Positions 5,703-14,084 of a stretch of 18,590 nt of DNA are shown here, one piece after another. The DNA is taken from the NCBI GenBank assembly GCA_024643485.1, contig JAHEMU010000009.1, forward strand, positions 1-18,590. Direction: 5' to 3'. The position numbers were made by a program, and so were the translations under genes. Source of the stretch: Cytophagales bacterium (GTDB lineage Bacteria; Bacteroidota; Bacteroidia; Cytophagales; Cyclobacteriaceae). Each line of letters starts with the position of its first letter. Position 1 is the first letter of the stretch. The notes beneath the pieces were generated by a model. The model ran no database searches. It was not told where the DNA came from and saw only the letters and a program-made list of their open reading frames with translations.

Positions 5703-8069
5703 TTATTTTAAAGTTTCTTCAAATAATTTTAATATTCTTTTATACTCATCAGTCCAACTGCTTGGATGAACAAACCCGTGGTTTTCTTTAGGGAAAACCG
5801 CCATTTCCCAATTGTCTTTCCCTAATTCAATCAATCGTTGTGAGAGGCGAACAACATCTTGGAAATGAACATTGGTATCAACCATGCCATGGCAAATTAA
5901 CAAATTCCCTTTCAAACCTTCAGCAAAGTAAATTGGTGAACTTCTTCTATAGGCGATGCTGTCCAAAGTCGGGGTATTAAGGATATTACTGGTATAACCG
6001 TGGTTGTAGTGAGCCCAATCGGTTACTGATCTCAAAGCGGCCCCTGATGTAAATGAATCAGCCTCAGTGAACATGGCCATTAGTGTGATAAATCCACCAT
6101 AAGAGCCACCATAAATTCCAATTTTATTTTTATCAATCCCTTTTTCTTTTATCAAATAATTGACGCCGTCCACCTGATCTGTCAAATCTTTTCCTCCCAT
6201 ATGACGATAGATTCCTGTTCTCCAGTCTCTACCATAACCCGAACTACCACGATAGTCGATGTCAATGACCGTATAGCCTTTTTCCACTAGTAAATTATGG
6301 AACATATACTCCCTAAAATAAGTACTCCACCACTGATGCGCATTTTGTAAATACCCTGCACCGTGCACAAAAACAACCGCTGCATTATTTTTTACATTAT
6401 TTTCCGGTTCATATAATCTAGCGTACACATTGGCCCCATCGCGAGCCTCAAACGTGATAAATTGAGGAGTTCTCCATGGATAGCTCTCCCATTCCGCAGT
6501 AGTACTATTGGTGATTTTCTTTATATTTTCTGGCTTTGAAATTTTTTCTGAAACATACAGTTCCTCGGGGTGATTAGCCGTTGAATGAAGAATCGCCATT
6601 TTAGTAAAATCTGGCGAAAATGTAACATCTGCCTTACCTCCCATATCAGTTAATGGGGTGATTTTACCCCCCATAAGAGGCATCGTATATGCCTGGCTTA
6701 TTCCGGGATGCTCTATATTAGCTTCAAAAAACCAAGCAGTTTTATCTTTATTTAATTGTGGAGAATAAACTTCATAATTACCTGATGTTAACGCTTTTCG
6801 CTCTTTGGTTTCAACATTCATTAGGTATAAGTGAGAATATCCTGAAACTTCAGACTGAAAGTAGATGTGCTTATTATCTGGCAACCAGCCCATATCACCA
6901 CCACTAAATCCCCATCCACCAATACCAGGTCCTCCTATCCACGCTTCGTCATGTTGATGATCTAGGAGAGTTAAATTCCCATCATTTAAATTGAGAAGGG
7001 CTATATATCGGTCCTTATTATCATCCGTTGTGAGAGAAATAACAGCCTTTTTTCCATCTAAAGACCACACAGGTAAAAAAGTATTTAGCTTTTTCTTGCC
7101 TTCAAATTTTCTATCGTACTCTGAATAGTACTCTGGCGCCTTGTCCAAATCTGGAAGCTCAGCAGAATTAACTTCATACACTTGCTCAGATTTTCTATCA
7201 TAAATTGAAACCGTTCTTCGGCCTTGAACACCCCCCACTTTTGATCTAGCGTTGAGATCCTCGGTATATCCCGATTCAGTTACATAATCCGGTACGATGG
7301 TATTCTTATCACTTGACCGCTCAAACGACAGAAACACAACAAAATTCTCATCTGGACTTAGCATCATGGACGCTACAAATCCTCCACCCGCACTTATTTC
7401 CTTGAGTGGTTTGGACTGAAATTTATCATTGAACTCCTTACTCGCATTTTTTAACTCTTTTTCATTTTTCAAAATTGAAAATAACTCCAACTGAGATTCC
7501 TCTAAAGCTTGGTCTCGCTCGGTAGATTTTTCACTATTACCTCTGCGATTATTTCCATTTCCTGAGCTGAAATTGGTGATTTGTGTTATAAATCCAGAGG
7601 CCAAATCCATTTTGAACAAATTATTGTTTGAGGTAAACACAACGGATTTTTCATCTTGTGAAAATGAAGGGGATGATTCTCTGCTTTCAGTTTGTGTCAA
7701 CCTTTTTTCTGTACCTTTTTTAACATCGTATATATATAGATCCCCCTCTCTATCGTATAATTTCAAACTCTTCGCACGATTGTATTCTCCTCTTCTTGAT
7801 GGCATTTTCTTTTGTTCAGTCATCGAAACCTTGACAGGGGTAGTCCAAGGTGCAGACACCTTGTAAAGTGAGTCTGCAGCATTATTTTCAGGATTCCAAT
7901 CAAAGTAGATGGTTTTACCATCTTCAGACCAAAAAACACTAGATGGGGAGGTGCCAATCCATGTAGTAGGATTTTGCATGATTTTCTCAACCGTTAAATT
8001 TGGTTTGTTTTGCGAAAAACCAAGCGTAGTTAACCCAACTAAAACGAGAATAAGGAGTAATTTTTTCAT
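5703..8069 (-). CDS. Secreted S9 family (prolyl oligopeptidase/DPP-like) serine peptidase
   Basis: This 788-residue serine peptidase has a clear signal peptide (MKKLLLILVLVGLTTLGFSQ, cleaved about residue 20), so it acts in the periplasm or outside the cell on short peptides. The N-terminal part (about 25-540) has the repeated strand pattern of an S9 beta-propeller, for example SPSFSQDEKSVVFTSNN and WSLDGKKAVISLTTDD. From about 560 an alpha/beta-hydrolase domain begins with VVFVHGAGY. The catalytic triad is S656 in GGSYGG, D731 in HGMVDTNVH and H764 in KENHGF; the spacing of 75 and 33 residues resembles DPP IV. A polar helical insert in the propeller (about 170-215) contains LEESQLELF, roughly where DPP IV carries its N-terminus-binding Glu pair, but I cannot assign exopeptidase specificity from this. 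A strong terminator ends about 12 bases before its ATG, so its own promoter is unclear. Confidence 0.93.
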   Translation of the reverse strand: MKKLLLILVLVGLTTLGFSQNKPNLTVEKIMQNPTTWIGTSPSSVFWSEDGKTIYFDWNPENNAADSLYKVSAPWTTPVKVSMTEQKKMPSRRGEYNRAKSLKLYDREGDLYIYDVKKGTEKRLTQTESRESSPSFSQDEKSVVFTSNNNLFKMDLASGFITQITNFSSGNGNNRRGNSEKSTERDQALEESQLELFSILKNEKELKNASKEFNDKFQSKPLKEISAGGGFVASMMLSPDENFVVFLSFERSSDKNTIVPDYVTESGYTEDLNARSKVGGVQGRRTVSIYDRKSEQVYEVNSAELPDLDKAPEYYSEYDRKFEGKKKLNTFLPVWSLDGKKAVISLTTDDNKDRYIALLNLNDGNLTLLDHQHDEAWIGGPGIGGWGFSGGDMGWLPDNKHIYFQSEVSGYSHLYLMNVETKERKALTSGNYEVYSPQLNKDKTAWFFEANIEHPGISQAYTMPLMGGKITPLTDMGGKADVTFSPDFTKMAILHSTANHPEELYVSEKISKPENIKKITNSTTAEWESYPWRTPQFITFEARDGANVYARLYEPENNVKNNAAVVFVHGAGYLQNAHQWWSTYFREYMFHNLLVEKGYTVIDIDYRGSSGYGRDWRTGIYRHMGGKDLTDQVDGVNYLIKEKGIDKNKIGIYGGSYGGFITLMAMFTEADSFTSGAALRSVTDWAHYNHGYTSNILNTPTLDSIAYRRSSPIYFAEGLKGNLLICHGMVDTNVHFQDVVRLSQRLIELGKDNWEMAVFPKENHGFVHPSSWTDEYKRILKLFEETLK

Positions 8070-8081
8070 ATTATTTTAAAT

Positions 8082-8118
8082 AAAAAGACCGCTATTTTAA
8101 GTGTAAAATAGCGGTCTT
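8082..8118 (-). terminator. Intrinsic terminator after gcvT, abutting the peptidase start
   Basis: AAGACCGCTATTTTA (8085-8099) and TAAAATAGCGGTCTT (8104-8118) are perfect 15-base reverse complements around a 4-base loop. In the minus direction the stem is followed by a T-run (8082-8086) and further AT-rich sequence, as in a rho-independent terminator. It begins 4 bases beyond the gcvT stop codon (8123-8125). The T-run ends 12 bases before the ATG (8067-8069) of the next gene. On the plus strand no T-run follows, so it is directional. Confidence 0.9.
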
Positions 8119-8122
8119 AGGT

Positions 8123-9208
8123 TTATTTTAATAGAGGTAATTTATGAATGGTAGCTTTAAGTAGTTTATTTCTCACTTCCACGTAGATTTCGGAGCCTAC
8201 TGCAGCGTGATCTACGGAGACATAACCCAGCCCAATCCCCACATTCATTGAAGGGGACATGGTACCTGAAGTTACTCTACCTATGGAATTTCCATTGGCA
8301 TCCATTAGTGGATACCCTGTTCTTGGAATCCCTTTGTCATCCATAATAAATCCAACCAATTTACGGTTAGGGCCGTTCGTTTTAACTGCTTCAACGTGCG
8401 ACCTACCATTAAAGTCTTTCACAAACTTGGTAATCCAACCTAACCCAGCTTCAATTGGAGAAGTGGTATCGTCAATATCATTACCATATAAACAGAACCC
8501 CATTTCCATTCTCAGCGTATCACGCGCTCCTAATCCGATGGGTTTCATTCCGAATTCACTACCTGCTTCAAGAATTTTTCTCCATACAGTTTCTCCATCC
8601 TTAATCGGCACATACACCTCAAACCCGCCTGCGCCAGTATATCCAGTTGCAGAAATTATTACATTTTCCGCCCCAGCTACAGCACCCAATTCGAAACTGT
8701 AATAGCTAATTCCCTCTAAATTTGTAGAAGTTAATTTGGACAAAGCTTTACCAGCTAATGGCCCTTGAACTGCAAATAGACAATAATTGTCAGTCACATT
8801 TTCCATTTTCACTGAGTCGTTGGCAAATTGTTTGATCCAATTCCAATCTTTCTCAATATTACCGGCATTAACTACCAAAAAGTAATCATTTTCACCCATC
8901 ATATAAATGATCAAATCATCTACGATACCTCCATCGAGGTTGGGTAAACAGTTATATTGGGCTTTCCCGGGAACTAACTTTGATACATCGTTGGTGGTAA
9001 CTTTTTGGAGTAAATCAAGGGCACCTGAACCTTTTACGGTAAACTCACCCATATGCGACACATCAAATATCCCCACCTTTTCACGAACAGTTATATGTTC
9101 GTCTTTATCGGAGGAATATCTCACAGGCATTACAAAACCGGCAAATGGGATCATTTTACCGCCCAATTCTTCGTGAACCTTATTTAAGGCAAGTATTTTA
9201 TCAGACAT
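8123..9208 (-). CDS. gcvT: Aminomethyltransferase, glycine cleavage system T protein
   Basis: GcvT is a cytosolic enzyme that takes the aminomethyl group from the lipoyl arm of the H protein, transfers the methylene group to tetrahydrofolate and releases ammonia, giving 5,10-methylene-THF. The 361-residue length is typical. Recognisable family motifs include GGKMIPFAGFVMPVRY (16-31), VREKVGIFDVSHMGE (41-55), TTNDVSKLVPGKAQYNCL (71-88) and GGIVDDLIIY (93-102), which contains the conserved folate-site aspartate (D97 or D98). GYTGAGGFEVY (189-199) and the C-terminal barrel with RTGYPL and VTSGTMSPS follow. No other gcv gene is in the window; dispersed gcv genes are common in this phylum. The leader is only about 17-25 bases, so there is no room for a glycine riboswitch. 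It has a candidate promoter upstream and a strong terminator downstream, so it looks monocistronic. Confidence 0.97.
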   Translation of the reverse strand: MSDKILALNKVHEELGGKMIPFAGFVMPVRYSSDKDEHITVREKVGIFDVSHMGEFTVKGSGALDLLQKVTTNDVSKLVPGKAQYNCLPNLDGGIVDDLIIYMMGENDYFLVVNAGNIEKDWNWIKQFANDSVKMENVTDNYCLFAVQGPLAGKALSKLTSTNLEGISYYSFELGAVAGAENVIISATGYTGAGGFEVYVPIKDGETVWRKILEAGSEFGMKPIGLGARDTLRMEMGFCLYGNDIDDTTSPIEAGLGWITKFVKDFNGRSHVEAVKTNGPNRKLVGFIMDDKGIPRTGYPLMDANGNSIGRVTSGTMSPSMNVGIGLGYVSVDHAAVGSEIYVEVRNKLLKATIHKLPLLK

Positions 9209-9232
9209 ATTTCGATTAATAAAGGTTATTTA

Positions 9233-9240
9233 CAAATGTA
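9233..9240 (-). promoter_or_regulatory. -7 box TACATTTG upstream of gcvT
   Basis: Minus-strand TACATTTG matches TAnnTTTG exactly and ends 24 bases before the gcvT ATG (9206-9208). At the -33 position, 20 bases upstream, there is TATG, one base off TTTG on the core. It lies in the 57-base gap after the TPR gene, suggesting that gcvT can be transcribed independently of the plsC-gatC unit. Confidence 0.45.
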
Positions 9241-9265
9241 TTATTCTACACCGAAAATTCCATAT

Positions 9266-12244
9266 TTATAAACCGTTTGTTTCCCAATTCTGGAGGAGAG
9301 CTTCGAACTCGTTATATAATTCTGTGTAATCCTTCTCACTAATTTTACCTAGCAAGTCTTCTAAAGCTACGTACCCAAAGGTCGAACTTCCGGATTTTCC
9401 GCAATGTCTGATATACGTTTTTTGTAATCGAATGGAATTTGGATTTTTAATAACCGCTTGTTGAATGGTCTCGTACGCTTTCATCCATTGATTTACAGAT
9501 TCAAAATAGGCGGTTGCTTCAATGATCAATTCTTCATTAAAAGGATTTAACTGATACGGCTTTCCTATTAATCTATCTATGGATACTGAATCTCCAGCTG
9601 AAATAAACGCTCTTAAAGAAACGAAGCTTCTCAAATCGTAATCCAGGGAAGCAGGATCAATTTCAATTTCCTCACCTTCTTTTGCCGTGTAAAAGTTCAC
9701 CTTTAACTTAGCCATTGCCAGATTCTTTTTTGTGAGTTCTTGCGTTATTTTTAAGGTTTCAACTCTTTTAAGAAATTCATTTGCCTCAGTGAAGTTTTCA
9801 TTTTCATAGAATTGATTCGCAAAAAAGAGCAAAGCCATTGCTTTATAATCGTCTGATTGAATAGAATTAATCAACTCTTGATTTGGAATTTGTTTATGGA
9901 ACATAATCCATTGAAATTTTTCAGCATCTTCAAATGCTAATACTGCCTTTTGATCCTCTGTTTGAAGTATTAATTTCATTTTAGAGGCTATTTCACTGGT
10001 TTTTTTATTATTTCTGTGACTTAAGGTATCCCACAAAACGATCGCCTCGGGGCTATAGGCTTTGGTTAATGCCATTGCTTCATACAATTCAGCATCAGGC
10101 ATATAATTTTGTTTTGCCGTCGAAAAATAGGAAGCCGCTAACAGAGGATCCCCTTGGTCGAGATACCATTTTCCCAATATATCATTTACCATACCAGCCC
10201 ATTTGGGTTCGCCATATCGGATATTTTTTAAAATATTGATAGCTTCACCTACTTTCCCTTTATAGTAATAATTTAGTGCTAAGGCCAAATCTACACGCCT
10301 AGAGAAAAATGAATTTTGAGCGGCCATTTCCCTCGCCAGAGCAAAGGAAGAGGTGTCGATATCAAATAATTTATTGATTAAGTAATTATAAATATACGCA
10401 TGAGAAATCTGCGTCATGGAGGTATCCATTAATGTTAATGGATCAGGAGTAATTTGATGAATTTGGTTGAGTCGTGCTAAATTATTCGTTTTAATGGTAT
10501 AGTCTTTATCCAAATTCAATTCTAAATCTTCTATTTCAGAAGAGACTTCTGCCATACTCATAACAGCCAATAAGTTATTGGTTGAAATGGTTTCGGTAAC
10601 GCGGTATTGCCTGGCTTCATTTAAATAATGAATGGCAGAATCGTAAGTTCCAGCCTGCGCATATAAAAGACCTATATTATTTAACATTGGCCCGCTTTTA
10701 GGATACTGAACTAATCCTTGTTTCAATTGAAAAAGAGCTTCAAAAAAGTATTTCTGATTAAAATATATATTACTCAAATTGATATAAGAAAATTCCGAAG
10801 GGTGGAATAATTGAGTTCGTTGATAGGCAGCAATCGCATCATCTGCCTTCAAATTTTTCTCCGCTATTTTTGCAAGTGCATAATTTGATCGGTGATTATT
10901 TCCGCTGTACACCTTTCCTTTTGAGTAATAACCCAAGGCTGGCACCTCTTCATTATTATATAAATACAAATCACCTAGCGAATTAAAATAGGCTGAAGAT
11001 CCTTGCTTCACTGATATTTCCCAATTATCAGCAAAAACAAATGCTAGAAAAATAATTACCCCTGCAAATCGAAAGGTAAAAAATGGCATAGTCTGGGGCT
11101 TATACATAATTAAATGTACTTGCATTCCCTGAAGCAATGGATTTAAAAAATTGGAAGCGATGTAGAATATAAATGCAACATTAAAAGCAATTTGACTATA
11201 AATTACCGCATTTTCGACGACTTCAAACCCGGGGTCATTGGAAGTTCCTGCTAAATACCCAATGGTACTAAATGCAATAATCCCCGATGCGATGTAAAAC
11301 AAACTTCCCAACGGTTTGAAAGGAATCAAATATTCATATTGAGACTCCCTTTTTTTAAATCCCCAGATACCTAACAAGTAGGAGATAACAAACAATAATA
11401 TGGCACTGACGGGAATGACTGAGAAATCAATTACTTTAATTTCCTTGAGGAAAATAAAAACTACATTAACGATATAGATAATTGAAATAAGGAAGAAATG
11501 ACGACCATTTGAGGTACTATTGGTTTTTTGATTGGTTAACAGGATCATAAAAGCTGCCAACACCTCGTGCGCCACCATTAAAATCACTACCAAAGTAAGT
11601 ATTAAAGCTACAGGAAAGCTATAACTCACCAAATACATAAAAGGATGATTAACTTCAGCATAAAAGAATATCAATACCGCCAAGATTCCTGAGAATCCCA
11701 AAAAGGCCATGATTCGCTTATGAAGTGCTATATCTGTTCTAAAGCTGTAGAAGTAATAACTTAAAGACAGGTATCCTATTAACGCGAGAATTACCAGGAT
11801 CTTTCCTTCGAACAAATTGAACAATAATAAGATGTCCAGTTTTAAAAATATAATTAAAACAATGAACAACCCCATTACAGTAAAATACCAAAACTTACTT
11901 AAATAGGTTGAAATGGCAAATAAAACCATAAGAGCGACCACTAGGAGACTTAGATACAAGTATCCAATAATTGGTTGAATGACAAAATCAGCACCTCCCA
12001 AAAACTCGGTGAACAAAATGCTTTCAGCCTCCACACTCAACGAAAAAGGGTACGAATTTATTTGTTGGAGGGTAGTTTGCAGCGTATCAGAGTAAAAATA
12101 CGACTCCCACTCTATTAAGCTGTGAATTCCAAGTGCCCAATACCCAATTAAATACACGAATGAAATACCAAAAATTGCAGCAAGAATACCAAAAAGGTAC
12201 TTATGCTCTTTTGTAAATTCATTCCAAAACTTCAAATCACTCAT
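9266..12244 (-). CDS. Polytopic membrane protein with C-terminal TPR domain, function unknown
   Basis: I do not recognise a named family for this 992-residue protein. The N-terminal 410 residues are strongly hydrophobic, with about eleven predicted membrane segments (near 15-38, 87-113, 117-141, 146-166, 177-197, 201-236, 247-268, 275-295, 310-332, 347-370, 385-406). From about 410 to the end the protein is soluble and helical with tetratricopeptide-like repeats, for example NLSNIYFNQKYFFEALFQLK and LNNIGLLYAQAGTYDSAIHY, which usually mediate protein-protein contacts. The helix count sets which side the TPR half faces and is uncertain. No catalytic motif, glycosyltransferase signature or signal peptide is evident. 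Its ATG overlaps the gatC stop codon by one base (TAATG at 12242-12246), so translation is probably coupled to gatC. That coupling may reflect expression level rather than shared function. Confidence 0.8.
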   Translation of the reverse strand: MSDLKFWNEFTKEHKYLFGILAAIFGISFVYLIGYWALGIHSLIEWESYFYSDTLQTTLQQINSYPFSLSVEAESILFTEFLGGADFVIQPIIGYLYLSLLVVALMVLFAISTYLSKFWYFTVMGLFIVLIIFLKLDILLLFNLFEGKILVILALIGYLSLSYYFYSFRTDIALHKRIMAFLGFSGILAVLIFFYAEVNHPFMYLVSYSFPVALILTLVVILMVAHEVLAAFMILLTNQKTNSTSNGRHFFLISIIYIVNVVFIFLKEIKVIDFSVIPVSAILLFVISYLLGIWGFKKRESQYEYLIPFKPLGSLFYIASGIIAFSTIGYLAGTSNDPGFEVVENAVIYSQIAFNVAFIFYIASNFLNPLLQGMQVHLIMYKPQTMPFFTFRFAGVIIFLAFVFADNWEISVKQGSSAYFNSLGDLYLYNNEEVPALGYYSKGKVYSGNNHRSNYALAKIAEKNLKADDAIAAYQRTQLFHPSEFSYINLSNIYFNQKYFFEALFQLKQGLVQYPKSGPMLNNIGLLYAQAGTYDSAIHYLNEARQYRVTETISTNNLLAVMSMAEVSSEIEDLELNLDKDYTIKTNNLARLNQIHQITPDPLTLMDTSMTQISHAYIYNYLINKLFDIDTSSFALAREMAAQNSFFSRRVDLALALNYYYKGKVGEAINILKNIRYGEPKWAGMVNDILGKWYLDQGDPLLAASYFSTAKQNYMPDAELYEAMALTKAYSPEAIVLWDTLSHRNNKKTSEIASKMKLILQTEDQKAVLAFEDAEKFQWIMFHKQIPNQELINSIQSDDYKAMALLFFANQFYENENFTEANEFLKRVETLKITQELTKKNLAMAKLKVNFYTAKEGEEIEIDPASLDYDLRSFVSLRAFISAGDSVSIDRLIGKPYQLNPFNEELIIEATAYFESVNQWMKAYETIQQAVIKNPNSIRLQKTYIRHCGKSGSSTFGYVALEDLLGKISEKDYTELYNEFEALLQNWETNGL

Positions 12245-12531
12245 TACTCAATAACTTTTGGAACTTTAAAAAATCCATTTCTAAATTCTGGGGCATTCAT
12301 TTCAGCCGAACTTTGATTAAGGTGCTCTGACACCTGATCTTCACGTAAAACGTTGATCTCTAATGACATGGACGTGAGTGGTTCAATGTTTTCTGTATCC
12401 AATTCTTCCAATTTCTCCACCCAGCTTATGATTTTTGACATATCACTCATCATTTCTTTCTTTTCAATTTCATTGAAATTCAAACGAGCCAAATGAGCAA
12501 TTTTATCAAAATATGATTCATCAATTTTCAT
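12244..12531 (-). CDS. gatC: Asp-tRNA(Asn)/Glu-tRNA(Gln) amidotransferase subunit C
   Basis: GatC is the small scaffold subunit of the GatCAB complex, which converts Glu-tRNA(Gln) (and in some bacteria Asp-tRNA(Asn)) to the amidated form in the cytosol. The 95-residue length is typical. It shows the expected layout: an N-terminal helix with DKIAHLARLNF, a second helix with MSKIISWVEKLEELDTENIEP, then LREDQV and the C-terminal FRNGFFKVPKVIE, which wraps around GatA. GatA and GatB are not in the window; separated gat genes are common in Bacteroidota. Its ATG overlaps the plsC stop codon by four bases (ATGA, 12528-12531), and its own stop overlaps the start of the downstream TPR protein. It is therefore the middle gene of a compact three-gene unit. 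Confidence 0.96.
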   Translation of the reverse strand: MKIDESYFDKIAHLARLNFNEIEKKEMMSDMSKIISWVEKLEELDTENIEPLTSMSLEINVLREDQVSEHLNQSSAEMNAPEFRNGFFKVPKVIE

Positions 12532-13253
12532 AGATTAAATCTGTTTTTAAGTTCATGATCCAATATATTCTTCACCTGATCCCTCAATTCCTTAATTTGG
12601 GAGATATCCATTCCAATCGTTTCTATCGGTTTGTGTACCAAAAATTCAATAGGTTGGATACGCTGAAATAAAAGATCCGGCAATATACTCCAATTGTTAT
12701 AGATTGTAACAGGAACCACAGGAAGTTGTTTTTCAATTGCTATCCTAAAAGGCCCGTCTTTAAAATTTCCTGTTAACGGAATTTGATTTGAGAGTACTCC
12801 ACCTTCTGGGAAAATCACCAAATTTTTACCTTCATCCACCGCCCTCAACGATTTCATCACAGTTTCATATCGACTTTTTAGTTTTGTCCTATCCACTGTG
12901 ATGTGTAATTTTTTATACATCCATCCAAATAGTGGAATTTTTTCCATCGCATTTTTACCTACAAACACCGTATTTATTGTTAATAACCCACAGGTTGGTA
13001 TATCTAAATATGAAAAGTGATTGGGGCAAATTATGTATTGTTTCCTCGAATCTAGGGGCGCTTCGTATCGTATCTTTAATGGCATTGCGCTCAAAAAGAA
13101 AAACAGTTTTGCCCAAATTCTATTTATTATCCCGATCCACTTAAACTTCTTTTTATCTATAATGGGGAAAAGTAAAAAAGGGAACAAAAAAATAAATAAA
13201 ATGGCAAATATGAATAGAACGTAACTAGAATATAAAATGCGCAATAATTTCAC
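12528..13253 (-). CDS. plsC: 1-acyl-sn-glycerol-3-phosphate acyltransferase (PlsC family)
   Basis: A 241-residue membrane-associated acyltransferase that adds the second acyl chain to lysophosphatidate, forming phosphatidate for phospholipid synthesis at the inner membrane. It has an N-terminal hydrophobic anchor (about 10-32). The PlsC signatures are motif I NHFSYLD (78-84, the H-x4-D catalytic pair H79/D84), motif II around VDRTKLKSR (120-128), motif III FPEGG (148-152) with the nearby FKDGPFR, and motif IV VPVTIYN (180-186). The start codon is GTG (13251-13253): MKLLRILYSS reads naturally into the anchor and no ATG lies before the conserved core. A -7-like TACATTTG box ends only four bases upstream of the GTG, so the mRNA would be leaderless or nearly so. 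Some family members acylate other lysolipids, so substrate is inferred from family. Confidence 0.93.
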   Translation of the reverse strand: MKLLRILYSSYVLFIFAILFIFLFPFLLFPIIDKKKFKWIGIINRIWAKLFFFLSAMPLKIRYEAPLDSRKQYIICPNHFSYLDIPTCGLLTINTVFVGKNAMEKIPLFGWMYKKLHITVDRTKLKSRYETVMKSLRAVDEGKNLVIFPEGGVLSNQIPLTGNFKDGPFRIAIEKQLPVVPVTIYNNWSILPDLLFQRIQPIEFLVHKPIETIGMDISQIKELRDQVKNILDHELKNRFNL

Positions 13254-13257
13254 AGTC

Positions 13258-13265
13258 CAAATGTA
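13258..13265 (-). promoter_or_regulatory. -7 box TACATTTG immediately before plsC
   Basis: Minus-strand TACATTTG, the same octamer as upstream of gcvT, matches TAnnTTTG exactly and ends four bases before the plsC GTG. No TTG is visible at the usual -33 spacing. If used, it would give a leaderless or near-leaderless transcript; it could also be fortuitous. Confidence 0.3.
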
Positions 13266-13319
13266 GTAAAAAATGGAGTTTTTAGATTAAATAAATGGAT
13301 GAGGTAATTGAATGGTCAT

Positions 13320-14078
13320 TTACTTTTTTCGTACTTTCTTTTTTTTCTTAAAAACTGACATTATTGCTAATAGAAATATTATTACAATCAAAAGCATCGC
13401 ATACCCAGAAATGGTAGGTTGAGCATGCTGTTGTTTTATGAAAATGCCTGTAAAAGCCCAAACGAATACTAAGCTAAACACAACATCTTTAAATTTTTGG
13501 ACAAAATAAATGGCCAATCCCGCCGCGATGGTCATCATCAATAAAGTGAGCAACACTTCCGTAGAAGCTGAATTTATCCATTCATTGTCAACTATCACCG
13601 TGGTGAAACTAGCAATAGTAGCCACACAAATCCATCCGAAGTAGATACTTATTGGATAACGTTCCCATTTAGATCGATTATTCTTTTGAATAAGTTGCCA
13701 GATTACAACCAAGGAATACAACAACACCATCATCATGGCTGCGGAAATACCAATATGTAAATAATGAAAGGAGAATAACCATCCAGCATTTGCCACACAA
13801 GAAAGAATGAAATATATCGAAATTTCATCGGAAATAGCATTTCTTTCATTTGGTTTAATGAAGAACATCCGATAAAAAACAAAAGATAATAATCCTAGAT
13901 AAATGACCCCCCAAATAGAAAAAGTTATTCCAGCAGGGACAAATAAATTCGGATACATATCGCTGAGTTGATAGGTATAATATCCGTTTAATGGCAGCGC
14001 ATTGGCCAAATAATTTACATACAATGTGAAAATTAAGGCGATCAGCGCCCCAATATTTAACCATTTACTTTTATTCAT
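13320..14078 (-). CDS. TspO/MBR-related tryptophan-rich membrane protein
   Basis: A 252-residue polytopic membrane protein resembling proteins annotated as 'tryptophan-rich sensory protein', distantly related to TspO/MBR. The recognisable family region is NYLANALPLNG (22-32) followed by SDMYPNLFVPAGITFSIWGVIYLG. Further shared elements are SCVANAGWLFSFHY, PISIYFGWICVATIA and VWAFTGIFIKQ. About seven hydrophobic segments and eight tryptophans are spread through the chain; true TspO is about 155-160 residues with five helices, so this is a longer relative and tetrapyrrole binding should not be assumed. The C-terminus is a strongly basic tail (FKKKKKVRKK), expected to be cytosolic. Its ATG lies six bases after the stop of the WD40-caspase gene, so the two are almost certainly co-transcribed. 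Its biochemical role is unknown. Confidence 0.82.
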   Translation of the reverse strand: MNKSKWLNIGALIALIFTLYVNYLANALPLNGYYTYQLSDMYPNLFVPAGITFSIWGVIYLGLLSFVFYRMFFIKPNERNAISDEISIYFILSCVANAGWLFSFHYLHIGISAAMMMVLLYSLVVIWQLIQKNNRSKWERYPISIYFGWICVATIASFTTVIVDNEWINSASTEVLLTLLMMTIAAGLAIYFVQKFKDVVFSLVFVWAFTGIFIKQQHAQPTISGYAMLLIVIIFLLAIMSVFKKKKKVRKK

Positions 14079-14084
14079 TTCTTG

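Noticed and set aside
9209..9265. Possible glycine riboswitch upstream of gcvT
   Set aside because: Only 57 bases separate gcvT from the previous gene and the likely leader is about 17-25 bases, far too short for a glycine aptamer; no aptamer-like sequence is seen.
12932..13224. Overlapping plus-strand frames within plsC
   Set aside because: No family resemblance, two mutually overlapping frames, and full overlap with a plsC frame that has intact NHX4D and FPEGG motifs.
13266..13310. Hairpin or terminator between the TspO-like gene and plsC
   Set aside because: The AAATGGA copies at about 13271 and 13292 are direct, not inverted, repeats, so no stem forms; read-through into plsC cannot be excluded.
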